NCBI RefSeq assembly: GCF_011303555.1
Contig: NZ_CP049868.1
Coordinates: forward strand, 6,262,001 to 6,326,000
Direction of reading: 5' to 3'
Length of the DNA stretch: 64,000 bases
Source of the DNA: Pedobacter sp. HDW13
GTDB lineage: Bacteria; Bacteroidota; Bacteroidia; Sphingobacteriales; Sphingobacteriaceae
Part shown: piece after piece, positions 8,637-18,000 of the stretch
Position numbering within the stretch: position 1 is the stretch's first letter
Layout: every line of letters starts with the position of its first letter
Notes under the pieces: model-generated
Told to the model about the DNA's origin: nothing
Database searches by the model: none
The model's input: the letters and a program-made list of their open reading frames with translations, nothing else
Program-made: the position numbers and the translations under genes

Positions 8637-8661
8637 CTCATAGCTCATAGCTCATAGCTCA
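8634..8661 (+). repeat. 7-bp tandem repeat, four copies
   Basis: TAGCTCA is repeated four times in a row at 8634-8661, followed by a partial fifth copy. The first TAG is the stop codon of the AI-2E permease gene. Confidence 0.8.
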
Positions 8662-8672
8662 TAGCATGGAAA

Positions 8673-8711
8673 AGAAAAAGCATCGAAGGTTTAACCAACG
8701 ATGCTTTTTCT
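8673..8711. terminator. Bidirectional intrinsic terminator between permease and argS
   Basis: AGAAAAAGCATCG at 8673-8685 pairs with CGATGCTTTTTCT at 8699-8711 around a 13-nt loop. A and T tracts on both sides let it work for the convergent permease and argS transcripts. Confidence 0.8.
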
Positions 8712-8789
8712 CTTTTCTGTTATTTATAATATGGCTAAATTCAGATCTCCTGCCCAACATGTTCCATCTTCCCTCTTACATTTTCCATA

Positions 8790-10561
8790 TTACATCCTTT
8801 CCGGAGAGGTAATTCCCAGAATAAGCATCCCGGAATAAATAATGTCTGCGGTTTTCTTGCTCAGATTTAAACGGAACTGTTTCGTGTCGCCCTCTTCTGT
8901 TTTTACAATTGGTGGCACCTCGTGGTAAAATTTATTGAATAGTTTAGCCAGTTCATATAAATAATTGGCCAAACTCGCCGGACTATAAGCTTTGGCTGCA
9001 ATGGCAATTTCTGAAGGGTATTTAGCCAGTTGTAAAATCATTTCAAGCTCAACTTCCGATATTCCCGAAAACTGATCGCTACCAGTGCTAAACTGATAAT
9101 TAGATTTACTTAAAAGCGATTTAATCCTGGCGTGTGTATATTGAATAAACGGACCAGTGTTACCCTGAAAATCGATACTTTCTGCAGGATTAAACAATAA
9201 ACGTTTTTTAGGTTCTACTTTCAGTAAGAAATATTTTAAAGCACCCAAACCAATATTTTTGTACAATTCGGCTTTATCCTGTTCGCTAAAATCATTGGTT
9301 TTACCCAATTCTTCAGTTTTTTCGCGGGCAGTAGTCACCATGCTTTCAATCAGTTCATCGGCATCTACAACAGTTCCTTCACGGCTTTTCATCTTTCCAT
9401 TCGGTAAATCTACCATGCCGTACGAGAGGTGATACAAACCTTTAGCCCAGCTTTTACCCAGTTTCTCTAAAATCAGGAACAACACTTTAAAGTGATAATC
9501 CTGCTCATTGCCTACCACGTAAATCGACTCATCCATATTGAAATCGTCGTGTTTCATCTCAGCAGTGCCCAAATCTTGAGTAATGTAAACCGAAGTACCA
9601 TCGGCACGTAGCACCAGTTTCTGGTCTAAGCCATCAGCCGTTAAATCAATCCATACCGAACCATCTTCTTTTTTAAAGAAAACACCTTTGGCCAAACCTT
9701 CATCAACCGTACCTTTTCCTAAAAGATAGGTGTTGCTTTCATAGTAAAACTTATCAAAGTCTACCCCAGGTTTTTATAGGTAATATTGAAACCGGCGTAC
9801 ACCCACTCGTTCATGGTTTTCCAAAGCGAAACCACTTCTTCATCGCCCTGCTCCCATTTCAAAAGCATTTGTTGCGCTTCTTTAATCAGTGGTGCATTTT
9901 TCTTGGCCTCTTCTTCGGTTTGTCCCTTGGCTTTTAAGGCATCTATCTCTTTTTTATATTCCTTGTCAAAAATTACATAATACCTTCCAACCAAATGATC
10001 GCCTTTTTCACCTGTACTTTCGGGAGTTTCGCCATTGCCCCATTTCTGCCAGGCCAGCATCGATTTACAGATGTGAATACCACGGTCGTTAACCAGGTTT
10101 ACCTTTACTACATCGTAACCATAAGCCTTAAGCAATTCAGACACCGAATAACCCAATAAGTTATTACGCACATGCCCAAGGTGAAGCGGTTTGTTGGTAT
10201 TAGGCGACGAATATTCGACCATTACCTTTTTCCCGTTTGAGGGATACACACCAAAATCTGGCGCTAAAATTTCTTCATTAAACTGCTTTAAGAAATAACT
10301 TTCGGCGATACTCAGGTTTAAAAAACCTTTAACCACGTTAAATTTGGTTACATTTTCAACATGGGTAACTAAATATTCGCCAATTTCGGTAGCAGTTTGC
10401 TCTGGCGATTTTTTAGAAATTTTGGTAATTGGAAAAACCACAATTGTAGCCTGTCCTTCAAATTCTTTACGCGTTTCTTGTATATTGATTACACTTTCAG
10501 CTACTTCTTCTTTATAAAGCTCCAAAATAGCTTTCTGTGTCTCGGTAATAATAAAATTCAT
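8790..10561 (-). CDS. argS: Arginyl-tRNA synthetase, single-base frameshift
   Basis: ArgRS charges tRNA-Arg with arginine using ATP. The N-terminal fragment (10561 to about 9768) has the Arg-tRNA N-domain and the class I signature SSPNTNKPLHLGHVRNN containing HLGH. The C-terminal fragment has the KMSKS-like loop GKMKSREGT, the DALR anticodon-binding domain and the usual ending ITSPERM. The frame stops at TAG (9761-9763) after ITYKNLG. One more G in the coding-strand run at 9764-9767 restores NLGVDFDKFYYES and joins the halves into about 590 residues, the expected length. The gene is essential, so a sequencing error is the natural reading. It converges with the permease gene and is divergent from the arginine deiminase gene. 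Confidence 0.95.
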
Positions 10562-10582
10562 GGCGTAAAAATAGAGAAAAAA

Positions 10583-10707
10583 GTCCGGAGTCGGAAAGTC
10601 CGGAGTTAGAAGTATGGAGCAATATTATTTATCCAACTGAAGCCTTCCGCAGGGTTTTGTTTTATGGTTGTCAAAACTTCCGACCGCCGACACCGGACTT
10701 CCGGACT
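10583..10707. repeat. Dispersed GTCCGGAGTC-type repeats between argS and the ADI gene
   Basis: AGTCCGGAGTC and AGTCCGGAGTT occur at about 10584-10611, and related sequence in the opposite orientation (GACACCGGACTTCCGGACTA) at 10688-10707. Another copy lies at about 27610-27630. These look like expanding dispersed repeats of the genome rather than genes. They also explain why an upstream TTG at 10668 should not be used as the start of the following gene. Confidence 0.6.
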
Positions 10708-10745
10708 ATAAAAAAAATGATAGCTTTGTAGCAACTAATTTATTT

Positions 10746-12197
10746 ATGAGCGAGCAGAATCTAAATTTTAAAGTGAATGTAAACACCGAAATCGGCAGGT
10801 TGCGTAAATTATTAATTCATAGTCCGGATAGCGGTTTAGGCAAGGTTGTGCCATCAAAAGCGCAAGACTGGCTTTTCGAAGATATTGTACATTTAGATAC
10901 CATCCGCAAGGGCGAATACGATTATTACATCAAACTGCTGATGTATTTTTTAGATCCTGAAAAAATTAAAGGTAAACTGGCCGAAATTGATTCGGAAGCT
11001 GCCAACCGAAATTTTTACAAACCCAATCATCCCGACTTTCACAATTCGACTGCAGTAATCGAAATCCAGAATTTATTGAGCGAAATGCTCGAGGATGAAT
11101 CTATCAGAAAGAAACTGGTAGCCGCAGTTTGTGCCATTGAAGGCTGTACCTATAAAGTGCAGATTGCGCTCACCAACACCCCAGCCAAAGAACTGGCAGA
11201 GATTTTTATTTCGGGTACTTTAGCCAACGATACCATGATCTTTGCGCCAATACCTAATCTGATTTTTACCCGCGATGTGGGGACCACCATTAATAACCAC
11301 ATCCTGTTAAATAAGCCGGCAAAAAAAGCCCGCGTGCGCGAAACCCTTTTAATGCGCTATATTTTCTTTAATCACCCTTTGTTTGAAGCTTACCGCACCA
11401 ACATCCTCGAAATTCCGGATGTAACCATGCACTTTTTACGCCCGGGCGATGAACCTGCCTTCAGCACCACTTTAGAAGGTGGCGATGTAATGATGGTAAG
11501 CCCCAACCACGTATTAATTGGCTGCAGCGAACGAACTTCAGAACATGGAGCAAATGAAGCCATTAAACTATTGTTTGAGCAGAATGTGGTAGAAAAGGTT
11601 ACTGTCGTAAAAATACCGAGTAAACGCGATTACATGCACCTCGACACCGTTTTCACCCAGGTTAAACGCAATACCTGGGTTATTTTAAATTCGATTGCAC
11701 ACTCACCAAAATACAACCCCTACGAGCCGATCAACTTCTTAAAGGAGCCCGAAAAACTCGAAGCAACTACTGCCATTCAGTTTACCAAAGCCAATCCGCA
11801 GGAGCCTAAACATTTCGAACATGTAGAAGCTTTGCTGAACGACATTAGCCAGAACGACCTAAAAAGCACCGAGCCAACTAAGATCATCTATAGTGGAAAC
11901 AATACATTCCCCTACGACTCAAGAGAACAATGGACAGATTCGTGCAACCTTTTAGCCATTAAAGAAGGTGTGGTTTTAGGTTACGACAGGAACGATAAAA
12001 CGGTTGAAGCCTTTAAAGCAGCCGGATTTGATGTGATAGACGTAAAAGATTTAATCCAGGATCTGGAAAGTGGCAAGGTAAATGCAGAAACCATAACCGA
12101 TACTTTAATTTTAATGCCGTCGGCAGAACTTTCGCGTGCCCGCGGTGGTTTCCATTGTATGAGTTTACCAATTTTAAGAGATAATTTGGTTCATTAG
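10746..12197 (+). CDS. Arginine deiminase family protein
   Basis: The enzyme hydrolyses arginine to citrulline and ammonia. With the ATG at 10746 the protein is 483 residues; the frame is open further to a TTG at 10668, but that part is encoded by a dispersed repeat. Family motifs seen in order: the N-terminal strand RLRKLLIHSPD; PIPNLIFTRDVG (guanidino-binding Asp); RETLLMRYIFFNHP; the catalytic EGGDV; the His motif YMHLDTVFTQV; and the nucleophile Cys in RGGFHCMSLPI near the C-terminus. It heads an arginine/citrulline block with ctlX and, further down, an arginine decarboxylase, and is divergent from argS. Substrate could be a related guanidine, but all catalytic elements of an arginine deiminase are present. 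Confidence 0.85.
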   Translation: MSEQNLNFKVNVNTEIGRLRKLLIHSPDSGLGKVVPSKAQDWLFEDIVHLDTIRKGEYDYYIKLLMYFLDPEKIKGKLAEIDSEAANRNFYKPNHPDFHNSTAVIEIQNLLSEMLEDESIRKKLVAAVCAIEGCTYKVQIALTNTPAKELAEIFISGTLANDTMIFAPIPNLIFTRDVGTTINNHILLNKPAKKARVRETLLMRYIFFNHPLFEAYRTNILEIPDVTMHFLRPGDEPAFSTTLEGGDVMMVSPNHVLIGCSERTSEHGANEAIKLLFEQNVVEKVTVVKIPSKRDYMHLDTVFTQVKRNTWVILNSIAHSPKYNPYEPINFLKEPEKLEATTAIQFTKANPQEPKHFEHVEALLNDISQNDLKSTEPTKIIYSGNNTFPYDSREQWTDSCNLLAIKEGVVLGYDRNDKTVEAFKAAGFDVIDVKDLIQDLESGKVNAETITDTLILMPSAELSRARGGFHCMSLPILRDNLVH

Positions 12198-12324
12198 TCA
12201 TTAGTTCATTTGTTATAGTACTGAAAACAAAAGCTATCAACCATTAATTATTAAACATTTGAATTAATCACATCTTATAACCCGCTACTTTATTCTTGCT
12301 ACTTTAAATACTCAATACTGAAAA

Positions 12325-13236
12325 ATGCAAACTACCAACCATATCCTCATGATCCGCCCTGTCGACTTTAAATTTAATGAGCAAACGGCAGGGAATAACA
12401 AATTTCAGGTGGCATCCGAAGCACAGGACGTACAGACACAGGCCTTAAAAGAGTTTGATGGTTTTGTTGAACTGTTAAGGCGAAACGATGTTGATGTAAC
12501 CGTTGTAGACGATACCCTACAACCCGAAACACCCGATTCTATTTTTCCGAACAACTGGGTTTCCTTTCACGAAGACGGATCGGTTTACCTCTACCCCATG
12601 TTTTCTGAAAACCGCCGGTTAGAACGCAGAAAAGAAATATTGGATGGGCTGAACAACCGTTTTGAATTGAACCATGTAAGCGATCTGAGCTTTTACGAAA
12701 TGCAATATGCGTTTTTAGAAGGAACAGGCAGTATGGTACTCGATCGCACCAATAAAATTGCCTACGCCTGCTTAAGTGTGCGTACCGATGAGGAAGTTCT
12801 GAATAACTTTTGCATGCTCACGGGATATGAACCTGTTGTTTTTCAAGCTGTTGATAGTGACAACTTCCCCATTTACCACACCAATGTGATGATGTGCATT
12901 GGCGATCGTTTTGCGGTAGTCTGCCTCGATTCGATCCGCAATCCAGAAGAGCGGTTGCAGGTTAGTATCAGTTTAAAAGGAAGCGGCAAAGAAATTATCG
13001 AGATTAGCTTAGGGCAAATGAACCAGTTTGCGGGCAATATGTTACAACTTTCGAATGCAGAAGGCGAAAGCTTACTGGTAATGTCAGAGCAGGCTTATTT
13101 ATCGTTAACCCCTGAACAGATCACGGCTCTGGAACAATACAGCCGCATCATTTATGCGCCACTTTATACCATCGAAAAAAATGGTGGTGGTAGTGCAAGG
13201 TGCATGCTGGCCGAAATCCACTTGCCCGAAAAGTAA
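12325..13236 (+). CDS. ctlX: Citrulline utilization hydrolase CtlX
   Basis: This 303-residue amidinotransferase-fold protein starts TNHILMIRPVDFKFNEQTA, typical of the CtlX group (long called arginine deiminase-related). The guanidine-modifying fold is seen in FPNNWVSFHEDG (near residue 75), FLEGTGSMVLD (near residue 132), the His in YHTNVMMCIGDRF, and the C-terminal nucleophile GGGSARCMLAEI. CtlX is reported to break down citrulline, so it would take the product of the deiminase encoded 127 bp upstream and feed ornithine. The gap between the two genes has no terminator, so co-transcription is possible. Assignment rests on the motif set and context. Confidence 0.85.
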   Translation: MQTTNHILMIRPVDFKFNEQTAGNNKFQVASEAQDVQTQALKEFDGFVELLRRNDVDVTVVDDTLQPETPDSIFPNNWVSFHEDGSVYLYPMFSENRRLERRKEILDGLNNRFELNHVSDLSFYEMQYAFLEGTGSMVLDRTNKIAYACLSVRTDEEVLNNFCMLTGYEPVVFQAVDSDNFPIYHTNVMMCIGDRFAVVCLDSIRNPEERLQVSISLKGSGKEIIEISLGQMNQFAGNMLQLSNAEGESLLVMSEQAYLSLTPEQITALEQYSRIIYAPLYTIEKNGGGSARCMLAEIHLPEK

Positions 13237-13298
13237 CAGCAAGTTAAACTCGATTATTCCGGCAAGTTTTAGTACTTTCGCCGAAAATTTTCAATCAG

Positions 13299-13877
13299 AT
13301 GTCTTTAGTACAACAACTACAAACCCGATCAGGCAATAAATGCGAATTATGTACATCCGAAACCAATTTGTCGGTTTACGAAGTGCCGCCTACCAGCAAT
13401 GCCAATGCCGACAATAGCATATTAGTTTGTAAAACCTGCTTAGACCAGATTGAAAAGAACGAACAGCTTGATGCCAGTCATTGGAGAATTTTAACAGAAA
13501 CCATGTGGTCGGAATTTGCTCCGGTTCAGGTTGTGGCCTGGCGCATGTTAAGCCGCTTAAGAAATGAAGGCTGGGCAGCTGATAGCCTGGATATATTATA
13601 CCTTGATGAGGACACTTTAGAATGGGCTAAAAAAACCGGAGACCATGAACAGGAAGGCACTGTAGAGTTTCATCAGGATAGCAACGGTGCACGTTTATTT
13701 GAAGGCGATACCGTAGTTTTGGTTAAAACGCTTGATGTTAAAGGATCAACACTCAGTGCCAAACTGGGTACAGTGGTTAAAAACATCCGTTTAGTGCACA
13801 ATAATACCAAACAAATTGAGGGTAAAGTAGAAGGACAAACCATTGTGATTTTAACAAAATATTTAAGAAAAGGTTAA
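13299..13877 (+). CDS. PhnA-like zinc-ribbon protein
   Basis: The 192-residue protein begins with a zinc ribbon (CELC at residues 16-19 and VCKTC further on) and ends with the compact PhnA domain at about residues 125-190 (GARLFEGDTVVLVKTLDVKGSTLSAKLGTVVKNIRL). Despite the name, PhnA-domain proteins are not required for alkylphosphonate breakdown in general, and the cellular role is unclear. It lies 62 bp behind ctlX on the same strand. The region between its ribbon and PhnA domain is an acidic alpha-helical linker. Family secure, role unknown. Confidence 0.85.
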   Translation: MSLVQQLQTRSGNKCELCTSETNLSVYEVPPTSNANADNSILVCKTCLDQIEKNEQLDASHWRILTETMWSEFAPVQVVAWRMLSRLRNEGWAADSLDILYLDEDTLEWAKKTGDHEQEGTVEFHQDSNGARLFEGDTVVLVKTLDVKGSTLSAKLGTVVKNIRLVHNNTKQIEGKVEGQTIVILTKYLRKG

Positions 13878-13890
13878 GCCCCTTTATCTC

Positions 13891-13915
13891 GCTGGCGCGC
13901 GCTTCCAATTCGTGC
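13891..13915 (+). repeat. GCTGGCGCGCG dispersed repeat, copy 1
   Basis: GCTGGCGCGCGCTTCCAA followed by a CGTGC end lies 13 bp behind the PhnA gene. A second, same-orientation copy follows at 14714-14738, with about 80 percent identity. The high GC content stands out from the AT-rich surroundings. Confidence 0.65.
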
Positions 13916-14056
13916 TTAAAAAGAATATAGAAAAGCTTCTAGCTAAATAATAATTATGAAATTCGACAATAACCTCATTACTTGTTTTTCTTCTAAACAA
14001 AGGCCTTTAAAAATATAACTATCCGGTTCCAAAATTAAACTAATACTCCATAATAA

Positions 14057-14677
14057 GTGAAACCTTTTTATTTATTACTATCTGTGATAGTGTTTGCTAG
14101 CTGTTCAAGCCTAGTAAGTCCCGATGCTTTATTTCAAAGAGGCTGGTACTACGATTTAAAATCTATTAAGCATGTCGGTTTGATTTATTGTTACGAACCA
14201 GATGGCACTTTATACTATCGTACAGGCCCAAATGGAGCAAAAATTCGATTAAAATTAGAATCGGTAAAATCAGTTGTAAGACAGGCTGGCAAAGATAGTC
14301 TCGTTGTACTGACATATAAAGGGTCAGATGACAAAAAATTTCTGGGGAAATGGTTAGCCACAACCCCTCAGCGAAAGTTTTATTTAAGATATGGATCAAT
14401 AATGGGGTATTCTGGCCAAAATATATCTAATCAAACTAGCCTTAGATCTAATGTATATGTAAGCCAAGGAGAAGTGCTATTATTTGAAGAAAAAGGTAGT
14501 ACTTATCCGCTAGATTTCTCCAATTATAAACAACTTGTATCCTCAGCACTATCAGATGAACCTCTACTCTCATCAGAAGTTATGAATTCAAACTTTAAAT
14601 TTAAAGCCTTAAAAGAATTACTTATAAGATATCAGACAAAAAAAGACAATTTAGCATCAGCTGCTTCAAAGCCATAA
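14057..14677 (+). CDS. Predicted lipoprotein of unknown function
   Basis: With a GTG start at 14057 the protein has 206 residues and opens with a lipoprotein signal peptide (KPFYLLLSVIVFASC, lipobox FASC), so it should be anchored in the envelope. No known domain was recognised. The mature part has a few beta-strand-like stretches (SLVVLTYKGSDDKKFLGKWL) and a Lys-rich end. It is flanked on both sides by the GCTGGCGCGCG repeat and is the only gene between the PhnA-like and arginine decarboxylase genes. AT content is somewhat higher than in neighbours, compatible with recent acquisition. Confidence 0.6.
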   Translation: MKPFYLLLSVIVFASCSSLVSPDALFQRGWYYDLKSIKHVGLIYCYEPDGTLYYRTGPNGAKIRLKLESVKSVVRQAGKDSLVVLTYKGSDDKKFLGKWLATTPQRKFYLRYGSIMGYSGQNISNQTSLRSNVYVSQGEVLLFEEKGSTYPLDFSNYKQLVSSALSDEPLLSSEVMNSNFKFKALKELLIRYQTKKDNLASAASKP

Positions 14678-14713
14678 TTAACTTTTTTTATTTATTTTCA
14701 TCCTATTTTCCTT

Positions 14714-14738
14714 GCTGGCGCGCGTTTCCAACGCGTGC
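14714..14738 (+). repeat. GCTGGCGCGCG dispersed repeat, copy 2
   Basis: Second direct copy of the repeat at 13891-13915. The core GCTGGCGCGCG is identical and the following TTCCAA and CGTGC blocks are also kept. The remaining leader to 14889 has no gene; it holds the promoter of the decarboxylase gene, with a TACATTTTTG box near 14861. Confidence 0.65.
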
Positions 14739-14889
14739 CCAAATAGCCTAACGATTGTATCGTTACAACAACATCTTTTCAACAACTGCTACTATAAGCT
14801 ACAATCCGTTTCTCTACAGTAAAAATATTATCAATACTGTTTAATTCTCGATTTAAAATTACATTTTTGCAAAAATTATTTAAAAGTAA

Positions 14890-16278
14890 ATGCAGAGTTA
14901 CTCAGAATTTCTCGATCTAAGCGTTGGCTTTCCACAGGAAGGCTTTGATGTTATAGATGATGAATTATATTTTCAGGATTTAAACCTGATGGAAATGATC
15001 GAAACTTACGGCACTCCCCTACGTTTCACGTATTTACCCATGGTGAGTAAGAAAATTCAACAGGCGAAGATTCTTTTCCAAACTGCCATTTTAAAAAACA
15101 ACTATCGTGGCGATTACAAATATTGCTATTGTACTAAAAGTTCGCACTTCAGACACATTGTAGAAGAAGCACTTAAGAACAATATTCACCTGGAAACTTC
15201 TTCTGCTTTTGATATGCCAATGGTTGATGCCCTGGAGAAAAAAGGTGCTTTGACCAAAGATACTACCATTATCTGCAACGGTTTTAAAACTTACCAGTAC
15301 AAACAGTATATCATCGATATGCTGCACGATGGTTACACCAACATTATTCCTGTTTTAGATAACAAAGAGGAATTTAACCTTTTTGATGATGAGGTAGATA
15401 TCGATACCCCTTGTAACCTGGGAATCCGTATCGCTGCTGAGGAGCAACCCGATTCGCAATTCTACACGTCACGCTTAGGTGTACGTATGGAAGATGTAAT
15501 TGAGTTCTACAACAATAAAATCGTTCACAACCCTAATTTCAGGGTAAAACTATTGCACTTCTTTATCAATTCGGGTATTACCGATTCGCCATACTACTGG
15601 AACGAGCTGGAGAAATATGTAACCCTTTATTGCAAATTCAAAAAAATCAACCCTGATTTAGATACTCTCGATATTGGTGGCGGTATGCCATTTAAAGATT
15701 CGCTGGTTTTTGATTTCGATTACGAGTACATGGTAAACGAAATTGTGAAAAGGATTAAAGAAATCTGCGCCATTCACGAAGTAATGGAACCTGATATTAT
15801 TACCGAATTTGGTAAATACACCGTAGCAGAAGCTTCGGGTATTTTATATAAAGTTTTAGGCCGTAAACAACAAAACGACCGCGAACGCTGGTTAATGTTG
15901 GATGGTTCTTTCATCACCAACTTACCTGATGTTTGGGCGCTGAACCAAAAATATATTTTACTACCTATCAACAATTGGGACGCTGAATACGAACGGGTTA
16001 ACTTAGGTGGTATTACCTGCGATGGACAGGATTATTACAATCAGGAAGCACATATGAACAGTGTGTTTATGCCTAAAACGCGTAAAGTTCAGTATTTAGG
16101 TTTCTTCCATACTGGTGCATATCAAGAGGTACTGAGTGGATATGGTGGTATACACCACTGCTTATTGCCTAGTCCAAAACATGTTCTGATTCGCAGAAAC
16201 CGCGACGAAAGTTTCAACTTCGAAGTTTTTGGAGAAGAGCAAAACAGTAAGCAGGTATTGAAGATACTGGGTTACTAG
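14890..16278 (+). CDS. Arginine decarboxylase, fold-type III PLP enzyme
   Basis: This 462-residue protein belongs to the alanine racemase/ornithine decarboxylase fold. The PLP-binding lysine is in YKYCYCTKSSHFRH (near residue 80), the equivalent of the YAVKAN motif. The sequences DTLDIGGGMPFKDS (phosphate-binding glycine loop, near residue 257) and ITEFGKYTVAEASG follow. The length and N-terminus match the compact arginine decarboxylases of Bacteroidota rather than the 630-residue enterobacterial SpeA. It would make agmatine for polyamine synthesis. Context with argS, arginine deiminase and ctlX supports arginine as substrate; a diaminopimelate or carboxynorspermidine decarboxylase is the alternative. 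A clear terminator follows at 16315-16344. Confidence 0.75.
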   Translation: MQSYSEFLDLSVGFPQEGFDVIDDELYFQDLNLMEMIETYGTPLRFTYLPMVSKKIQQAKILFQTAILKNNYRGDYKYCYCTKSSHFRHIVEEALKNNIHLETSSAFDMPMVDALEKKGALTKDTTIICNGFKTYQYKQYIIDMLHDGYTNIIPVLDNKEEFNLFDDEVDIDTPCNLGIRIAAEEQPDSQFYTSRLGVRMEDVIEFYNNKIVHNPNFRVKLLHFFINSGITDSPYYWNELEKYVTLYCKFKKINPDLDTLDIGGGMPFKDSLVFDFDYEYMVNEIVKRIKEICAIHEVMEPDIITEFGKYTVAEASGILYKVLGRKQQNDRERWLMLDGSFITNLPDVWALNQKYILLPINNWDAEYERVNLGGITCDGQDYYNQEAHMNSVFMPKTRKVQYLGFFHTGAYQEVLSGYGGIHHCLLPSPKHVLIRRNRDESFNFEVFGEEQNSKQVLKILGY

Positions 16279-16314
16279 TCTTAACCGCAAAGGACACAAA
16301 AGTTTTTCGCAAAG

Positions 16315-16344
16315 AGCGCTAAGTATTTACTTGGCGCTTTTTTT
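16315..16344 (+). terminator. Intrinsic terminator after arginine decarboxylase
   Basis: AGCGCTAAGT at 16315-16324 and ACTTGGCGCT at 16329-16338 form a 10-bp stem with one G-U pair and a 4-nt loop, followed by a run of seven T. Confidence 0.8.
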
Positions 16345-16422
16345 ATGCGCGCAAAATATTTTCTTTGTGTTTCTTTGCTAACTTAGCCGTTAAAACTTAA
16401 AGAAAATCTTAAACATTTTACT

Positions 16423-17313
16423 ATGAAATTCGGCCAAGTAGAAGACCCCTCAATAATAGATTTTAAACTCCCTGTAGATGCACCAGAAACTGCAGCTATT
16501 TTAGCAGCCAATAAACCCAAACAGGCTTTTACAGCTCATGTAGGTTGCGCAAAGTGGAATAAGGCCGATTTAAAAGGCTTTTACCCAAAAGGTACTAAAG
16601 ATGAGTTAACTTACTATGCAACACAGTTCAATTCAATCGAACTTAATGCAACCTTTTATGGCATGCCTTCGAGCGAGCAGGTAATCACCTGGACACAAAA
16701 AACACCGGCTGATTTTAAATTCTTTCCGAAATTAACCAATACGATTAGCCATTTTAAAAGACTAATTAACGTAAAGGAACCAGTTGAGCAATATTGCGAT
16801 GCCATTAGTAATTTTGAAGACAAACTCGGTATGGCTTTCTTACAGCTGCACGATAATTTTAAGCCGAAAGATTTTGAAAGGCTTAAAACCGTAGTAAGCG
16901 AATTTCCAAAAGTAATTCCACTGGGTGTAGAAGTGCGTAATGAAGAATGGTTTTCGAATCCGGCTATTGCAGACGAGTTTGCTCAGTTATTTCAGGAAAA
17001 CGGCGTAGCCAATATTATTGTAGATACAGCAGGTAGACGCGATATGCTGCATATGCGCCTCACTAGCCCAACCGCCTTTATACGTTATGTAGGTGCAAAT
17101 CACGAAAGCGATTATACGCGTTTAGATGAATGGGTAGAAAGAATTGTACAATGGAAGGCACAAGGACTCGAAAACCTCTATTTCTTTGTACACCAAAACG
17201 TAGAGTTAGCTTCGCCCCTATTATCTGCCTATTTTATTGAAAAATTAAACAAAGCAATCGAAACGGATTTAAAAATTCCGGTATTGGCTACCACTACTCC
17301 CACACTGTTTTAA
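16423..17313 (+). CDS. DUF72 (YecE-like) domain protein
   Basis: This 296-residue protein shows the DUF72 TIM-barrel pattern: HVGCAKWNKADLKGFYPKG, FNSIELNATFYGMPS, FKFFPKLTNTISHFKRL, GMAFLQLHDNF and PLGVEVRNEEWF in the expected order, with a conserved C-terminal block (FIRYVGANHESDYTRLDEWV). The molecular function of DUF72 is unknown; the barrel resembles sugar-isomerase-like folds. It stands alone between the decarboxylase terminator and the convergent DUF1579 gene. A repeat-like stretch (GATTTGTAATCTCGG, then GATTTGCAAATCCCG) follows in the gap at 17328-17412. Confidence 0.85.
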   Translation: MKFGQVEDPSIIDFKLPVDAPETAAILAANKPKQAFTAHVGCAKWNKADLKGFYPKGTKDELTYYATQFNSIELNATFYGMPSSEQVITWTQKTPADFKFFPKLTNTISHFKRLINVKEPVEQYCDAISNFEDKLGMAFLQLHDNFKPKDFERLKTVVSEFPKVIPLGVEVRNEEWFSNPAIADEFAQLFQENGVANIIVDTAGRRDMLHMRLTSPTAFIRYVGANHESDYTRLDEWVERIVQWKAQGLENLYFFVHQNVELASPLLSAYFIEKLNKAIETDLKIPVLATTTPTLF

Positions 17314-17424
17314 ACTTACTGTTATTCGAGATTTGTAATCTCGGATAAATGAGTTGTGGATTTTTAACCCACCTTACAAATTTAAACTTATGTCGGGATT
17401 TGCAAATCCCGACTAACAACTTCT

Positions 17425-17928
17425 TTAAATCCTCCTATAAACTGTTTCCGTCGCTTTGGCTTCTTCTCCTTCCGGCGAAACATTATAGGCCGTAAGCACA
17501 ATTTCATCGGCACTGTTTATTGCTAAAACCGTGCGCCATCCCCAAAGCTGTTCGCCATATTCCGGACTCCCGTATTCACCAAACACAGAAAACCCATTGG
17601 CGGTAGCCTCACCACTCGAGAGCATAATCTGCGTGCCCATGTGGAAGCTATCTACCCAGCTTACCGTAAACCGTTGATAAGGAATATCGAAACCAATAAT
17701 CATTTTACCCTCAAAAGGTTTTCCCTCTAAACTTCCACTATAATCGAACGAAATGAACCGTGCCCCTAAAATAGAAGTAATCGCACCTGCTGACGGCGAT
17801 TCGTCTGCCAGGATATCTTTTTCAAACCAGGTTTTGGTATTGCCCTTCCAGTTGCCAACCAAACCTTGAAGTTGTTGATGAGCGCCATCTGCTAAAGATT
17901 GCTCGAATTTACTTTTCGCCATATCCAA
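17425..17928 (-). CDS. DUF1579 family protein
   Basis: This 167-residue protein matches DUF1579: HQQLQGLVGNWKGNTKTWF, a lipocalin-like or calycin-like beta pattern, then LGARFISFDYSGSLEGKPFEGKMIIGFD and RFTVSWVDSFHMGTQIM. No signal peptide is present, so it is cytoplasmic. The start may be the first ATG (17928) or the one two codons inside (MAKSKFEQ). The family has no assigned function. It is transcribed convergently with the DUF72 gene and divergently from the exonuclease gene. Confidence 0.8.
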   Translation of the reverse strand: MDMAKSKFEQSLADGAHQQLQGLVGNWKGNTKTWFEKDILADESPSAGAITSILGARFISFDYSGSLEGKPFEGKMIIGFDIPYQRFTVSWVDSFHMGTQIMLSSGEATANGFSVFGEYGSPEYGEQLWGWRTVLAINSADEIVLTAYNVSPEGEEAKATETVYRRI

Positions 17929-17959
17929 ACTTATAAAATAAAGTTCGTCTGCTATAATT

Positions 17960-17997
17960 ATGAAATGAAAACTGTAAATTGATAACTGAAAACTGTA
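17960..17997. repeat. Dispersed AACTGAAAACTG-type repeat
   Basis: Overlapping degenerate copies of AAAACTGTAAATTGATAACT lie in front of the exonuclease gene. The reverse complement family (CAGTTATCAATTTCCAG) recurs at about 27727 and 27784, so this is a genome-wide low-complexity repeat. Confidence 0.5.
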
Positions 17998-18000
17998 CGT

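Noticed and set aside
10668..10745. TTG start for the arginine deiminase gene
   Set aside because: The extra 26 codons are made of the GGACTTCCGGAC dispersed repeat; the ATG at 10746 gives the family's N-terminus.
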